Program-made: the position numbers and the translations under genes | DNA from: CAWJAP01 sp963834365 | GTDB lineage: Bacteria > Acidobacteriota > Vicinamibacteria > Vicinamibacterales > Vicinamibacteraceae | Direction of reading: 5' to 3' | Assembly: GCA_963834365.1 (NCBI GenBank) | Contig: CAWIBS010000041.1 | Location: forward strand, 1 to 64,000 | Length of the DNA: 64,000 nucleotides | In this document: positions 46,996 through 56,626 of the stretch, in pieces | Layout: each line of letters starts with the position of its first letter | Numbering within the stretch: position 1 is the stretch's first letter | The notes under the pieces: generated by a model | Told to the model about the DNA's origin: nothing | The model's database searches: none | What the model saw: only the letters and a program-made list of their open reading frames with translations

Positions 46996-49359
46996 ATGCG
47001 ACCACCACACAGGCGTGCGCTTCAGCGCTTCACGATCCTGCTCGTCGCCACCCTCAGCGCCGCTCGCGTGAACGCGCAACCCATCACCACGGCTGGTGAA
47101 CCAGCACAGCTCGACGTGCGAGTCGCTGGTGAGCGCAGCATTCGCATCACGCTGAAGCCTGTCAGCTTCAAAGAGGAGTTTCCGGTCAATCCTGCGGTCG
47201 TGACACGCAGGTACCCTGCTCCAGCGCTCTCGCTGCGCGAGCTCACGCGACCGGTGCGGAGAAAGGTCGGCGCGCTCTCGGTCGACGTCCGCCCCAACCC
47301 GCTGACATTGCGCATCACGAACGACGCCGGCGCCCAGGTTCAGGAGATCGTGTTCGAGAACGATGGCAATCTCTCGTTCACGCTCGACAATCACCCTGTG
47401 CTCGGGATGGGCGAAGGCGGTCCGCTGCCGGAGAAGGGCAAGCCGTGGCGTGAGCAGCCGGTGCAGTTCGATCGCCGGGGACAGTTCGACACGATGCAGC
47501 CGCGCTGGCAGGCCGACATGTATGGCTCGCGGAACCCGGTCGCCATGCTGCTGGGCACGGGCGGCTGGGGCATGTTCGTTGCGGTTCCGTGGGGACAGGT
47601 GGATCTCCGCAAGTCGGACCGCGGCGTCTTCATGCCCTGGAAACCCAGCGACGCTGAACGCGTGCCGCAGAACGAGCGCAACCAACGGCAGGCGCTGTCC
47701 AAGGGCCTGCCGCCACCGGACATCGTCGTCCCCGGGCTGTATGACTTCTTCATCTTCGACGCCGCCGACCCAACGAAGGTGTTGAAGGACTTCTCGGTCA
47801 TCACCGGGCCCGCTGCGATGCCGCCGCTGTGGGCGCTCGGGTACATGCAGTCACACCGAACGCTCGAGGACGACGCGCAGATGCTCGGCATTGCTGAGAC
47901 GTTCCGTCGCAAGCAGATCCCGCTGGACGCGCTGATCTACCTCGGCACCGGCTTCACGCCTCGCGGGTGGAACACGAAGCAGCCGTCATTCCAGTTCAAC
48001 CCGGACGTCTTCAAGCGCGACCCGGCCGCGGTCATCGCCGACCTGCACGCGCAACACGTGAAAGTCGTCGTCCACATGGTGCCGTGGGATCGCGACCGCC
48101 TCCCGACCCTGCACGGGACGATCCCGCCGCGACCAGGCGACAGGCTCGACGAGTCGCACATCGCGAACTACTGGCAGCACCACGTGCCGCTGGTGAAGGC
48201 GGGGATTGACGCCTTCTGGCCCGACGAAGGCGACTGGTTCAACCTGCACGAGCGCATCCGGCGCCATCAGCTCTATTACCAGGGCCATCTTCAGACGACG
48301 CCCAATGTCCGTCCGTGGAGTCTTCAGCGCAATGGCTACCCAGGCATCGCGCAATGGGGCGGCTGGGTCTGGTCGGGCGACACCGACAGCTCGTGGAAGA
48401 CGCTCGAGGCGCAGATCGCCGTCGGCATCAACTACTCCCTCAGCATCGGCCCCTACTGGGGATCCGACATTGGCGGCTTCTATGCCACCGACGAACTGAC
48501 GGGTGAACTGTACGCCCGCTGGTTCCAGTTCGCCGCGTTCTGCGGCTCGTTTCGCTCGCACGGCCGCACCTGGTGGACACGGCTCCCTTGGGGGTGGGGA
48601 CTGAGCGACATGGGGCCGCGCAAGTACAACAACACCAACGCGCCGATCCCGCCAGACGACCGGCGCAACATCCTGCAGTCGGAGATGAACAATCCCGCCA
48701 TCGAACCGGTCGCCAAGAAGTACGCGGAATTGCGCTACCAGCTGCTGCCCTACACCTACACGCTGGCGTGGGAGGCGCGTGACAGCGGCCTGCCGCTGAT
48801 GCGCGCGATGTGGCTGCACTACCCCGATGACGTGCGCGCGCGCGGACTGGGGACTCAGTTCATGTGGGGCCGCGATCTGCTCGTCGCGCCGGTCTTCTCG
48901 AAAGGCGCCACCTCGCGTGAGGTCTACCTCCCGAAGGGCGACTGGTACGACTGGTGGACGAACGAAAAAGCGACCGGCGGTCGCACCGTGACGCGTCAGG
49001 TCGATCTCGGCACCCTGCCTCTGTATGTCCGTGCGGGTGCGATCGTGCCTCTCGATCCGGTGCGGCAATACACCTCGCAACCGGTGAGCGAACCGACGAC
49101 GCTCAAGGTCTACACCGGCGCCGACGGCGAGTACACGCTCTATGCAGACGAGGGCGTCAGCCAGGAGTATCTGAAGGCGCGCGGCGTCTGGATCCGGATG
49201 ACGTGGAACGACCGCGCGAGGCAGCTCTCGCTCGAGCCGGGTGGACCCAGGGGAGCGACAAACCTCGCCACGAAGCGAACATTCCGCGTCCTCGTGTTGC
49301 CGGCGGGAACGACGAAGGAGATCAGCTACGAGGGGAAGCGGGGCGCGATCCGCTTCTGA
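46996..49359 (+). CDS. Secreted GH31 alpha-glucosidase/alpha-xylosidase
   Basis: A 787-residue exported retaining alpha-glycosidase, intact. A signal peptide (FTILLVATLSAARVNAQ) is followed by the N-terminal GH31 beta-sandwich (LRITNDAGAQVQEIVFENDG, LGMGEGGPLPEKG). In the TIM barrel the nucleophile Asp is in DAFWPDEGDW near residue 409 and the acid/base Asp in WSGDTDSSWKTLEAQI near residue 461. Proximal and distal C-terminal beta domains follow (MWGRDLLVAPVFSKGATSRE, DWYDWWTNEKATGGRT, YTGADGEYTLYADEGVSQEY). Candidate substrates are alpha-glucans, xyloglucan-derived alpha-xylosides or sulfoquinovosides; the family cannot be subdivided here. It lies 87 nt after the mosaic nuclease and converges with the leftward DegT gene across a 30-nt gap. 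Confidence 0.92.
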   Translation: MRPPHRRALQRFTILLVATLSAARVNAQPITTAGEPAQLDVRVAGERSIRITLKPVSFKEEFPVNPAVVTRRYPAPALSLRELTRPVRRKVGALSVDVRPNPLTLRITNDAGAQVQEIVFENDGNLSFTLDNHPVLGMGEGGPLPEKGKPWREQPVQFDRRGQFDTMQPRWQADMYGSRNPVAMLLGTGGWGMFVAVPWGQVDLRKSDRGVFMPWKPSDAERVPQNERNQRQALSKGLPPPDIVVPGLYDFFIFDAADPTKVLKDFSVITGPAAMPPLWALGYMQSHRTLEDDAQMLGIAETFRRKQIPLDALIYLGTGFTPRGWNTKQPSFQFNPDVFKRDPAAVIADLHAQHVKVVVHMVPWDRDRLPTLHGTIPPRPGDRLDESHIANYWQHHVPLVKAGIDAFWPDEGDWFNLHERIRRHQLYYQGHLQTTPNVRPWSLQRNGYPGIAQWGGWVWSGDTDSSWKTLEAQIAVGINYSLSIGPYWGSDIGGFYATDELTGELYARWFQFAAFCGSFRSHGRTWWTRLPWGWGLSDMGPRKYNNTNAPIPPDDRRNILQSEMNNPAIEPVAKKYAELRYQLLPYTYTLAWEARDSGLPLMRAMWLHYPDDVRARGLGTQFMWGRDLLVAPVFSKGATSREVYLPKGDWYDWWTNEKATGGRTVTRQVDLGTLPLYVRAGAIVPLDPVRQYTSQPVSEPTTLKVYTGADGEYTLYADEGVSQEYLKARGVWIRMTWNDRARQLSLEPGGPRGATNLATKRTFRVLVLPAGTTKEISYEGKRGAIRF

Positions 49360-49372
49360 GAATCAGAGGCGG
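49350..49372. terminator. Hairpin between convergent GH31 and DegT genes
   Basis: CCGCTTCTGA pairs with TCAGAGGCGG (10 bp, one G-T pair) around a GAA loop. The hairpin overlaps the GH31 stop codon and sits in the 30-nt gap between two convergent genes, a good place for a bidirectional terminator. No T-run is present. Confidence 0.4.
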
Positions 49373-49389
49373 CTGGTGATCACACGTGT

Positions 49390-50605
49390 TCAGCCAGCCT
49401 CGGTCATGAGCGCTGCCGCACCCCGGCGGACCTTGACGAAGGCCTCGATCACCGAGTCGATCCAGGACTCGTCCGCAAGCAGTGCCTGGTGCGGCAGCCA
49501 CAACGCTTTCTTGCAGTACTCCTCGGCGTTCGGGCAATCCCGGACGATGTGCGGGTGGCGCTGGAACAGGGCGTTGCGATAGAGCGGATGCGGGTAGCCG
49601 AGGCTCACGGGCACTCCTTCGGCTTGCAGCGCAGCCGCCGCCCGTTCGCGCGCCAGGCCGTCCCACTGCGCACCGTCATATCGCATCGCCAAGAGGTGGT
49701 AGGCGTGCGCCGTCACACGAGGGTCGGTCGTTGCGGGAAGCACCGTTCATTCCTTCCACGGCCGCGAGACCGTTGCGCAGGCGCTCGGCCCGCGCAGCTC
49801 GCACCCTCACCTCCGCCGGCAGACGTTCGATCTGCCGGAGGACCAGCGCGGCTTGGAAGCCGGTCAACCGGGCGTTCGTGCCGAGTGTCACGTGCTCGTA
49901 CCACGCGCCGCCGGCGCGGCGCCCCTGGTTGACGAGGCTGGCCGCTTGCGCGGCCAGCTCCGGTGTCCGGCTGATCAGCATGCCGCCCTCGCCTGACGTG
50001 AGGTTCTTGGAGGCCTGAAAGCTGAACGACCCGAATGCGCCGAAGCTGCCAACCGGCTGTCCTCGCCAGCTCGCCCCCGGCGCGTGCGCGCAGTCCTCGA
50101 TCAGGGTCAGGCGGTGTTGCTCACACAGAGAAACGAGCGCATCCAAATCGACGGGACAGCCGGCGAAGTGCACCGCCACGATCGCGCGTGTGCGCGGCGT
50201 GATCGCGCGCTCGACTTCTCCTGGTGACAGGTTCAGCGAGTCGCGGTCGACATCCACGAACGCCGGCACCGCGCCGACCCGCAGGATCGCCGTCGCCGAG
50301 GCCACAAAGGTGATCGGCGGGACGATCACCTCGTCGCCGGCGCCAATTCCCGACGCGGCCAGGGCGATCTCGAGGGCGACGGTGCCGTTGGCGGTGGCGA
50401 TGCCGTGCGTCGCACCGTGGAGCTGGGCGAACCGCCGTTCCAACTCGCCGACAACAGGGTGATAGCCACCCCACACGCGGCTTTCGAGGATCGCCAGCAG
50501 TGCCGACCGATCGCCCTCGTCGACGATCGGCCAGTCCGGCGGTAAGTGCTCGACGATGGGGCGCCCACCCAGCAGCGCCAATGCCTCGTCCTTTACGGTT
50601 CTCAT
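49390..50605 (-). CDS. DegT/DnrJ/EryC1-family PLP aminotransferase (one frameshift)
   Basis: About 405 residues. Visible motifs: WPIVDEGDRSALLAILESRV, GIATANGTVALEIALAASGI (PLP-phosphate loop), VIVPPITFVASATAILRVGA, IEDCAHAPGASWRG (Asp contacting the PLP ring) and the Schiff-base lysine in FSFQASKNLTSGEGGML. A frame change near 49745 separates AAVEGMN from VTAHAYHLLAMRYDGAQWDG; the C-terminal half then matches the family. These enzymes transaminate keto-sugars or, in some clusters, work on amino-cyclitols. The ATG at 50605 overlaps the stop of the AGE gene (ATGA), so it is the last gene of the leftward catabolic operon. A role in converting a keto-sugar intermediate is inferred from context. 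Confidence 0.85.
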
Positions 50606-51919
50606 GCGCCTCGAGCCTCCGATTCGCCGCGAGCGATCAGCCGATCGATCGCGAGCAGGTTCAGCATCAGGTGGCGTGGATGGTGGTAGTGCTCGATCCG
50701 TTTGGGCCGTCCGCGGAACTCCTCGAAGCTCACGCGCCGATCTCCCGCATGCATCCACACGGGCGAGCCGTGCTTCGCGAGGGGATACGTCTCCTCGACG
50801 TAGTGGAGGGTCCGCTCGAACATCTCCGCCGCCCACCGGGCGCCCGTCTGCTCGTAGACGAGCAGCGATCCGACGAGCACTTCCTCCTGCGCCCAGAGCA
50901 CCTTGTCGAGCGTCCACACGTTCCGGTCGACGTGCATCAGGTTCCTGAAGACCCCGCCGTACACCTCGTCCCACGCGACGTCCACGTGACGCCGGAACCG
51001 CTGGGCCAGCAGCTCGAAGAACGCCCTGTCCTTCCGACGCACGGCCTCCTGCATCAGCATCCAGAGCGTCTCGATGGCGTGCCCGGTGTAGACCAGCTGC
51101 GCGAATTCGTTGTCGGGCCTCGACAGGTCGTGATTGAGCAGCTCGTTGGTGAGTCGGAACTCCGGATGGTGGTGACGTCGCACCACGGCCTCGACACAGC
51201 GCTCGGCGACGGCCTCCAGCTCACGATCGGCCTCGCGCTCGAGCATCTGGGTGATCACGCGGATCAGGACCATCCACACGCCCTGGATTCGCGCGCCGGG
51301 GAATGGACGCGCGCCGGGGCCGAGATACGTCTCGCCGATCGACGGCTCGTAGTCGGGCCGGTCGTAGCGGTCGACGCATTCGAGGATCAAGCGTTTGGCC
51401 ATGACGCCGTACCTGTGAATCGCCGCTCGCCTGCGCCAGCTCCTGGAGCCCCTCGGCCACGAACAGGGCGCCATAGACGGCCGTATCCGGCCGCGAGATC
51501 GGCCGTCCATCTCGCGTGAGCTGTCGCGGCCAGAGGCTGCCATCGACCGGGCGGGCCTTCAGGATGAACGCCGCCGACCGGCGTGCCACGTCGAGATACT
51601 GCTCGTCCCGCGCGAGATGGTTGTAGAGAAACGCATACACCCAGATCCCCCGGCCCTCGAACCAGCAGTCCTTGTTCTCGCTGACGCGCCTGCCGTCGTG
51701 GTCCGCATGACACATGAACCCGCCGCGCTCGTGATCGATGACCGCGCGATCCATGAAGGGCAGGAAATCGTCGAAGAGATAGCGTCGATAGCGGTCTCGC
51801 AGCGCCTGGAGCGGCAGCGTCGCGCGCGGCGGGGCCGACTGCGTCGACGAGACAGGCAGGTCGCTCACGAGAGCTCCCGTTGCCGACAGTGACAGTCCGC
51901 AGAAGGTTCGCCTGCGCAT
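50602..51919 (-). CDS. N-acylglucosamine 2-epimerase (AGE)-family protein with exported leader (one frameshift)
   Basis: About 439 residues. The ATG at 51919 gives a leader with two arginines and a hydrophobic stretch (MRRRTFCGLSLSATGALVSD), Tat- or Sec-like. The (alpha/alpha)6 barrel shows RYRRYLFDDFLPFMDRAVID, GGFMCHADHDGRR, CWFEGRGIWVYAFLYNHLAR, then after a frame change near 51425 NHDLSRPDNEFAQLVYTGHA, IETLWMLMQEAVRRK and MLNLLAIDRLIARGE. RGIWVYAFLYNH and YTGHAIETLW contain the Trp/His residues typical of AGE and mannose-isomerase enzymes. The exported leader is unusual, since AGE enzymes are normally cytosolic; it suggests epimerase or isomerase action on a sugar in the periplasm. It is coupled to the DegT gene by an ATGA overlap. 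Confidence 0.82.
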
Positions 51920-52067
51920 CTCAGAGCTCGTGACTCGCTTCCGGCTACTGGCTACGGGCCGAGAATCACTTTCGCGGCGTGTCGGCGAGCGCGCGGATGC
52001 GCGTCCGGTACCGCTCGCTGAAGCGGGCGAGGCCCGCTCGCCGTCGAGATTCGCACTGCGGAAATTC

Positions 52068-52123
52068 GTCACTCGTCACTCGTCACTCGTCACTCGTCAC
52101 TCGTCACTTGTCACTTGTCACTG
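52068..52123. repeat. Seven-base tandem repeat (GTCACTC)n
   Basis: Eight head-to-tail 7-mers: five GTCACTC, two GTCACTT and one GTCACTG. The array overlaps the stop codon of the leftward esterase gene (52111-52113). On the minus strand each unit supplies TGA, and because the unit is 7 nt the stops fall in all three frames. Confidence 0.9.
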
Positions 52124-53328
52124 TCTCTGAGCCACCGGTCGAGCCAGTCGTAGGCACGAGACGCAGCATGTGGCGGGAAGCTGTGACCGCCGTCGAAGAA
52201 GTACGCGTCGAGTCGGTCGCGAGCTCCGAGCGCCTCATAGATCGGCTTGACGCGCGCCAGCGATCGCCGCACGCTCCAGCCGCCGTTCGGAAACACGGCA
52301 TCGTCGTCCGATGTCGAGAGGAGCACGGGGCGCGGTGCGATCATCGCCAGCGTCATGTGCTGGTCGAACGGCACCTGGATGACCTCCGAGTCCGGAATCG
52401 CACGGTAGCGCTCCATCGTGATGTAGCGACTGCTGACATAGAACCCCAGGCGCGGCAGAAGCGCTGTGGCGTGCGACCATCGAAACGTGTTGCCGTCCAG
52501 GCGGAAGGTGTCGTAGCCGCAGTTGCTGACGCCCGCGCGAATGCGATCGTCGAACGCCATCCCCCACAACGTCGTGATGCCACCGTGCGAGTGGCCGATC
52601 GATCCGATCCGGCGTGCATCGACGATGTCGAGCGTCTCCAGGTAGTCGATTCCCCGCGAGAGATCCCAGATCATCTTGCCGAGCACCGACCACCCGGGCC
52701 GGCGGCCGTAGAACGGGATGGCGTCCCCGTAGTGACCGCTCGCCTTGGCGTGCCGATCGCCGAAGCACAGGGCGTCGTACGTGAGTGCGACATATCCACG
52801 CTCCGCGAGCCGAAGCGCCGTGTGCAACTCCGGATTGCCGGCCAGGCCAGCAGGCTCGTTCCGCGCGGCGTGCGTCGTCTGATGCGGACACAGCACGGCC
52901 GGCGCAGGCCCACGGAGATCCGCGGGCAGCAACAGAGAGGCCGTGATCCGCTCGTCCGGCTCGAGCTCGTAGGTGACCGTTCGCCGGACGATCGGACCTG
53001 CCCTGGATTCGTCCACCAGCCGCGGCATGAGCGGCGCCCGCTTCGATGGTGCCGCACCGAGGAAGACCTCGAGGACGCGACGGAGGCTCGCACGGCGATC
53101 CGGCCAGGAGCCCTGGGAGGACGCCGGGTTGGCGAGCTCCATCAGCTCGGCTCGTCCGACCTGGTCGCTGGTCACCGCTGGCCTGGTCTCGCGCGTGATC
53201 TCGCGCCAGCGGTCCCAGGTCCAGTCGACGTAGTCGAACTCGTGCCGCGGCGGTTGCCGCTGGCTCGGCGCGAACGCCGCGCTGGCGAGCGCCAGCCCTG
53301 GCGCCTCGAGGAACGCCCGGCGGTTCAT
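52111..53328 (-). CDS. Exported alpha/beta-hydrolase, acetyl-xylan-esterase-like
   Basis: A 405-residue protein, intact. A leader with RRAFLEAPGLALASAAFA suggests Tat or Sec export. The fold shows ERITASLLLPADLRGPAPAV, LCPHQTTHAARNEP (oxyanion region) and the nucleophile motif GHSHGG near residue 248, with Asp in STSDDDAVFP and His in DGGHSFPPHA completing a triad. It resembles dienelactone-hydrolase-type and CE7/CE15-type esterases that remove acetyl or methyl-uronate groups from polysaccharides. The ATG at 53328 overlaps the heparinase stop at 53325 (ATGA), so both are co-translated. A natural role is de-esterifying substrate for the upstream lyase. Exact ester specificity is unknown. Confidence 0.85.
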   Translation of the reverse strand: MNRRAFLEAPGLALASAAFAPSQRQPPRHEFDYVDWTWDRWREITRETRPAVTSDQVGRAELMELANPASSQGSWPDRRASLRRVLEVFLGAAPSKRAPLMPRLVDESRAGPIVRRTVTYELEPDERITASLLLPADLRGPAPAVLCPHQTTHAARNEPAGLAGNPELHTALRLAERGYVALTYDALCFGDRHAKASGHYGDAIPFYGRRPGWSVLGKMIWDLSRGIDYLETLDIVDARRIGSIGHSHGGITTLWGMAFDDRIRAGVSNCGYDTFRLDGNTFRWSHATALLPRLGFYVSSRYITMERYRAIPDSEVIQVPFDQHMTLAMIAPRPVLLSTSDDDAVFPNGGWSVRRSLARVKPIYEALGARDRLDAYFFDGGHSFPPHAASRAYDWLDRWLRDSDK

Positions 53329-56300
53329 TGCTGTTCCCTCAGTGGCGCGCGCAGGTTTTCCTCCGGTCCCGAGGGCCGATACACGATCCGCAGCCGGTGC
53401 GGGCCGGCCGGCATGTCGACGACCACGGTGCGATCGCGGCCGTTCACGCGAGCTGGCATTTTCTTGCCGTCGAGCTCGACGCTCACGGCGGCTCTGTCAA
53501 GGCCGAGCGTCAGCGCCGTCGCCTCGTGCGCCGACGCCATGACGTGCACATCCGTGAGTGCGTAGCGCGCCACCAGCGACACCGGCCGATCGGCGCGAGC
53601 GACGAGGCGGCCGCCGTGCGACATGGCGATCAGGCCGTGGCCGGCCATCTGCACGAGGGTTCTGCCGTCGTGGGTCGTGCTCCACGCGTCCGCATCCACG
53701 GACCAGTCGCGATGACGTGCCGCGCCCTTCACCTCCGCCGCTCGAAACAGGACGACGTCGGTGAAGGTCCCGCGCACGACTTGAACGCCCTGCCATGGCG
53801 TCTCGACAATCGGCGTCGCGCGATTTGCGGCAGCGGTCGCGGCGTCCAACGTTCGTGCCGGCACGAGCGCGACGAGAAGCTGCCGGCTCGCCGCCGGGCT
53901 CGACGTCACGAGATCGAGGATGGCGGGCTGCGCGGGGACCGGATGAGGCGTCCTGGCGGCCAGGGTCGCGTAGGGCAGCCGGCCCTCGCGGACCTCGAAG
54001 TCCGCACCAGGCAGCAGCGATCGCACGGCGAGCGAGGCGCGCCGTCCCACGTACGTGGCGTGTCCGGCCGACGCGGTCACCGCGGCTCGATTGGGAAGGT
54101 GCAGCCGCCAGTCGAACCTGGCCGGCGCGCCGTTGACGTGCAGGTCGTCGTAGACGAGCAGATAGTCCGGCTTCATGAACACCAGCCGCCGCGTGTAGCG
54201 GGAGAGACGGCCTTTGTAGACGGCCGCCAGATCGCTCGCGACCGCATCGTACGTCTCGCTCAACAACGCGTCGGTTATCCGGGGATAGGCGTCGAGCGCG
54301 CGGAACTGCGCGGTGTCGGCGAAGGCCTGGCTCTCCGGGTCGCCGTCGACGAGCACGGTGTTGTGCCCGGCCGCCTGGGTGAAGTACGACGCGTAGTACG
54401 GGTCCTTGTAGTAGTCGGACCAGCCCGCTTCCGTCGCCAACGTCTCGCCAAGGGCGCGGAACAGGAACGCGCCCTGGTCGGCGTGGTTGTGATTGAAGGT
54501 CGGCCCTGCCCTGAACAGCAGCACCGCATCCTCTTCTCCCCACCCCGAGCGGAACACGACGTTCCCCTTGAAGCGGAACAGTCGCGAGCCCGGCGGTTCC
54601 GGCGGCGCGGGCTTCCCGCCGTCATCGAAAAAGATGACGTCCTCGATGGTCCTCGGCTCGAACCGCTCCGCGTACCAGCGCATGACAGGGTCGTTCGATC
54701 GAAACACGATGGCGGCGATGCCGTGACCGGAGGGCGGATGCGTGTCCCCCATGTCCGGAGACTCGGCGATCGGCGTCGTCAATGTCGCCAGCGGATACGC
54801 GAGCGAGTCGAGGACGCGGGTAGGCTTCCAGTAGTCGATGCCGAACACGCGCTCGAGCGCGTGCAGCATCGGCCCCAGCGTCTCGAGATCGAACTCCTGG
54901 TAGCTGATGCCCTCGCCGTAGCTGCCATCGGGCAGGAAGCTGGCGGCCATGTGGCTCTCGATCTTGAGGAGCAGTCCGTGAACGGCCGCCTCGATCTGCG
55001 CCTGCTCCGCGGGCGTCGTGTCGCCCTCGATGGCCGCGGCCGCAATCAGCGCACCGCCGACCGTGTGCGCGATCCAGTTGCTCGTGTGGGCCATCACGCG
55101 GTTGTCCAGCACGTACTCGCGCCACGTCGGCAGAATCGAGCGTTCGATGAGCGCCGTGCGCATGACGCGCCGCTCGTCCGCGGTCAGCTGGTCGTGCAGC
55201 AGGTCGTAGCCCAGCGCCACCGCCGAGGCGAGCTGGCCGGCCGGATAGTAGGTGTGCTGTCCGTGTGCCTCGAACCACGGCGGCGCCCAGCGGTGCCAGC
55301 GCGACACGTCGATCAGCGCGGCTCGGGCCGATGCCACGGCCTCGGCCTCCTGGTCGAGCCAGCCGACGACCGCGTTCGACGCGATGCGTTGTCGCGCGCG
55401 ATTCAGGACGTCGAAGTACGCGAGCAGCGACGGCAACAGGTACTCGTCGTCGAGCCGATCGAACGCACGCGCGCCATCCGCCAGGATGCCGCTCGCGCGC
55501 GTCACCTTGGCGCGTTCCACGATTTGTTGCCACAGCTTCGCGAACCTCGGATGACGCGTCCGGGCCGACAGCGTCTCCCTGTCGCCCGAGCCGAAGTACA
55601 GCCGCGGATGCGGCGGCTGCGCGCGATGCACCATGATCCGCACGCGCGTCGCGACGGGGCCCCCCGCGCGAGCGGCGCCGGCAATCGCGAGCGACCAGAC
55701 GCCGGGAGGCGCGTCGCCGGGCAGGACATGTGCGGCCTGGTTGGACCACCGGCCGTCTCCCGCCAGGCGATCGCCGTGCGTGCCATCGTCATAGAGCGGC
55801 TGCCCGGCGGTTTCGGAGCCGCCTGGCATCACGAGCCGGCATTCCACGCGAGTCATGGCGACCGGCGCCACGACCTCGATGGCCACCGTGGATCCCGGGC
55901 GGTAGCCCGTCTCGCTCACCGGTTCCGGCCAGGGGTTGAGGATCTGCGTCGCCGGAGTCACGGGTGTGAACGCCGCTGGCCGGAACGCGGCGATGGTCAC
56001 GTCATCGAGTAGGAATCGGTACGTGACGTCCGGGCTCGTGCGCTCGATGGTCGCGACAACGGAGATGGCGTCGATCCGTTCACGATCGCCGAGCGGCGCG
56101 CCGCCCGCGCGGAAGTCGGATGCCGCAAGCGCAACGTCGGTCCATGAGCCGATGACTGTCTGGCTTCTGGCGGTATACAGGCGGCCGGACGATCCAGCCA
56201 GAGAGGTCTCGATCGCCGCGGCGGCACCGGACGCCTCGAGCCGGTACGCGAACGACAGCCGCGCGCCGGGCCCGGCGACGAACGGCACGTGCTTGATGAA

Positions 56301-56582
56301 GCCGATGCGAAGCGGGCCGGCGCTCGTCGGGCGGACGACACGCATCAGGGACCGCCCGCCCCTCGCGTCGAATTGTCTCGTCGGTGTCAGCGACGGCTCG
56401 TAGCCGACGTCCTGCGCCGGCGGGTAGCTGGCCCATTGCCCGAGGCCGTCGCCCTGAAAGTCATCACGCATCAGGAACGGCGTCGTGGGCCCCTCGATAT
56501 CGCGGGCGGCGAAACGTGCGGGCGGCGCCGCGGACAGAGCGACGACGAGCGCGAGTGCCAGAGTCACGGCGAGCGTTCTCAC
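53325..56582 (-). CDS. Secreted heparinase II/III-family polysaccharide lyase with N-terminal binding domains
   Basis: About 1085 residues, intact. The start is assigned to GTG at 56582, preceded by CAGGA, because it begins a good signal peptide (VRTLAVTLALALVVALSAAP); no ATG fits. Residues 35-230 are a carbohydrate-binding-like sandwich (MRDDFQGDGLGQWASYPPAQ), and 240-360 an Ig-like domain (YDDGTHGDRLAGDGRWSNQ). An (alpha/alpha) toroid spans ~390-690 (HGQHTYYPAGQLASAVALGY, DGSYGEGISYQEFDLETLGP), and the heparinase II/III beta-sandwich ~720-1080 with the catalytic-site motif FNHNHADQGAFLF. Such enzymes cleave uronic-acid-containing polymers (heparin, heparan, alginate, oligo-alginate) by beta-elimination, giving unsaturated sugars. 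It follows the SSS symporter gene by 45 nt and overlaps the esterase gene. Confidence 0.87.
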   Translation of the reverse strand: MRTLAVTLALALVVALSAAPPARFAARDIEGPTTPFLMRDDFQGDGLGQWASYPPAQDVGYEPSLTPTRQFDARGGRSLMRVVRPTSAGPLRIGFIKHVPFVAGPGARLSFAYRLEASGAAAAIETSLAGSSGRLYTARSQTVIGSWTDVALAASDFRAGGAPLGDRERIDAISVVATIERTSPDVTYRFLLDDVTIAAFRPAAFTPVTPATQILNPWPEPVSETGYRPGSTVAIEVVAPVAMTRVECRLVMPGGSETAGQPLYDDGTHGDRLAGDGRWSNQAAHVLPGDAPPGVWSLAIAGAARAGGPVATRVRIMVHRAQPPHPRLYFGSGDRETLSARTRHPRFAKLWQQIVERAKVTRASGILADGARAFDRLDDEYLLPSLLAYFDVLNRARQRIASNAVVGWLDQEAEAVASARAALIDVSRWHRWAPPWFEAHGQHTYYPAGQLASAVALGYDLLHDQLTADERRVMRTALIERSILPTWREYVLDNRVMAHTSNWIAHTVGGALIAAAAIEGDTTPAEQAQIEAAVHGLLLKIESHMAASFLPDGSYGEGISYQEFDLETLGPMLHALERVFGIDYWKPTRVLDSLAYPLATLTTPIAESPDMGDTHPPSGHGIAAIVFRSNDPVMRWYAERFEPRTIEDVIFFDDGGKPAPPEPPGSRLFRFKGNVVFRSGWGEEDAVLLFRAGPTFNHNHADQGAFLFRALGETLATEAGWSDYYKDPYYASYFTQAAGHNTVLVDGDPESQAFADTAQFRALDAYPRITDALLSETYDAVASDLAAVYKGRLSRYTRRLVFMKPDYLLVYDDLHVNGAPARFDWRLHLPNRAAVTASAGHATYVGRRASLAVRSLLPGADFEVREGRLPYATLAARTPHPVPAQPAILDLVTSSPAASRQLLVALVPARTLDAATAAANRATPIVETPWQGVQVVRGTFTDVVLFRAAEVKGAARHRDWSVDADAWSTTHDGRTLVQMAGHGLIAMSHGGRLVARADRPVSLVARYALTDVHVMASAHEATALTLGLDRAAVSVELDGKKMPARVNGRDRTVVVDMPAGPHRLRIVYRPSGPEENLRAPLREQQ

Positions 56583-56626
56583 TGCGATCGTCCTGGTGTG
56601 GCGAGCCGCACGTCTGACGACCTCCG

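Noticed and set aside
52068..52123. Repeat array considered as CRISPR
   Set aside because: Units are 7 nt, contiguous and without spacers; it is a simple tandem repeat.
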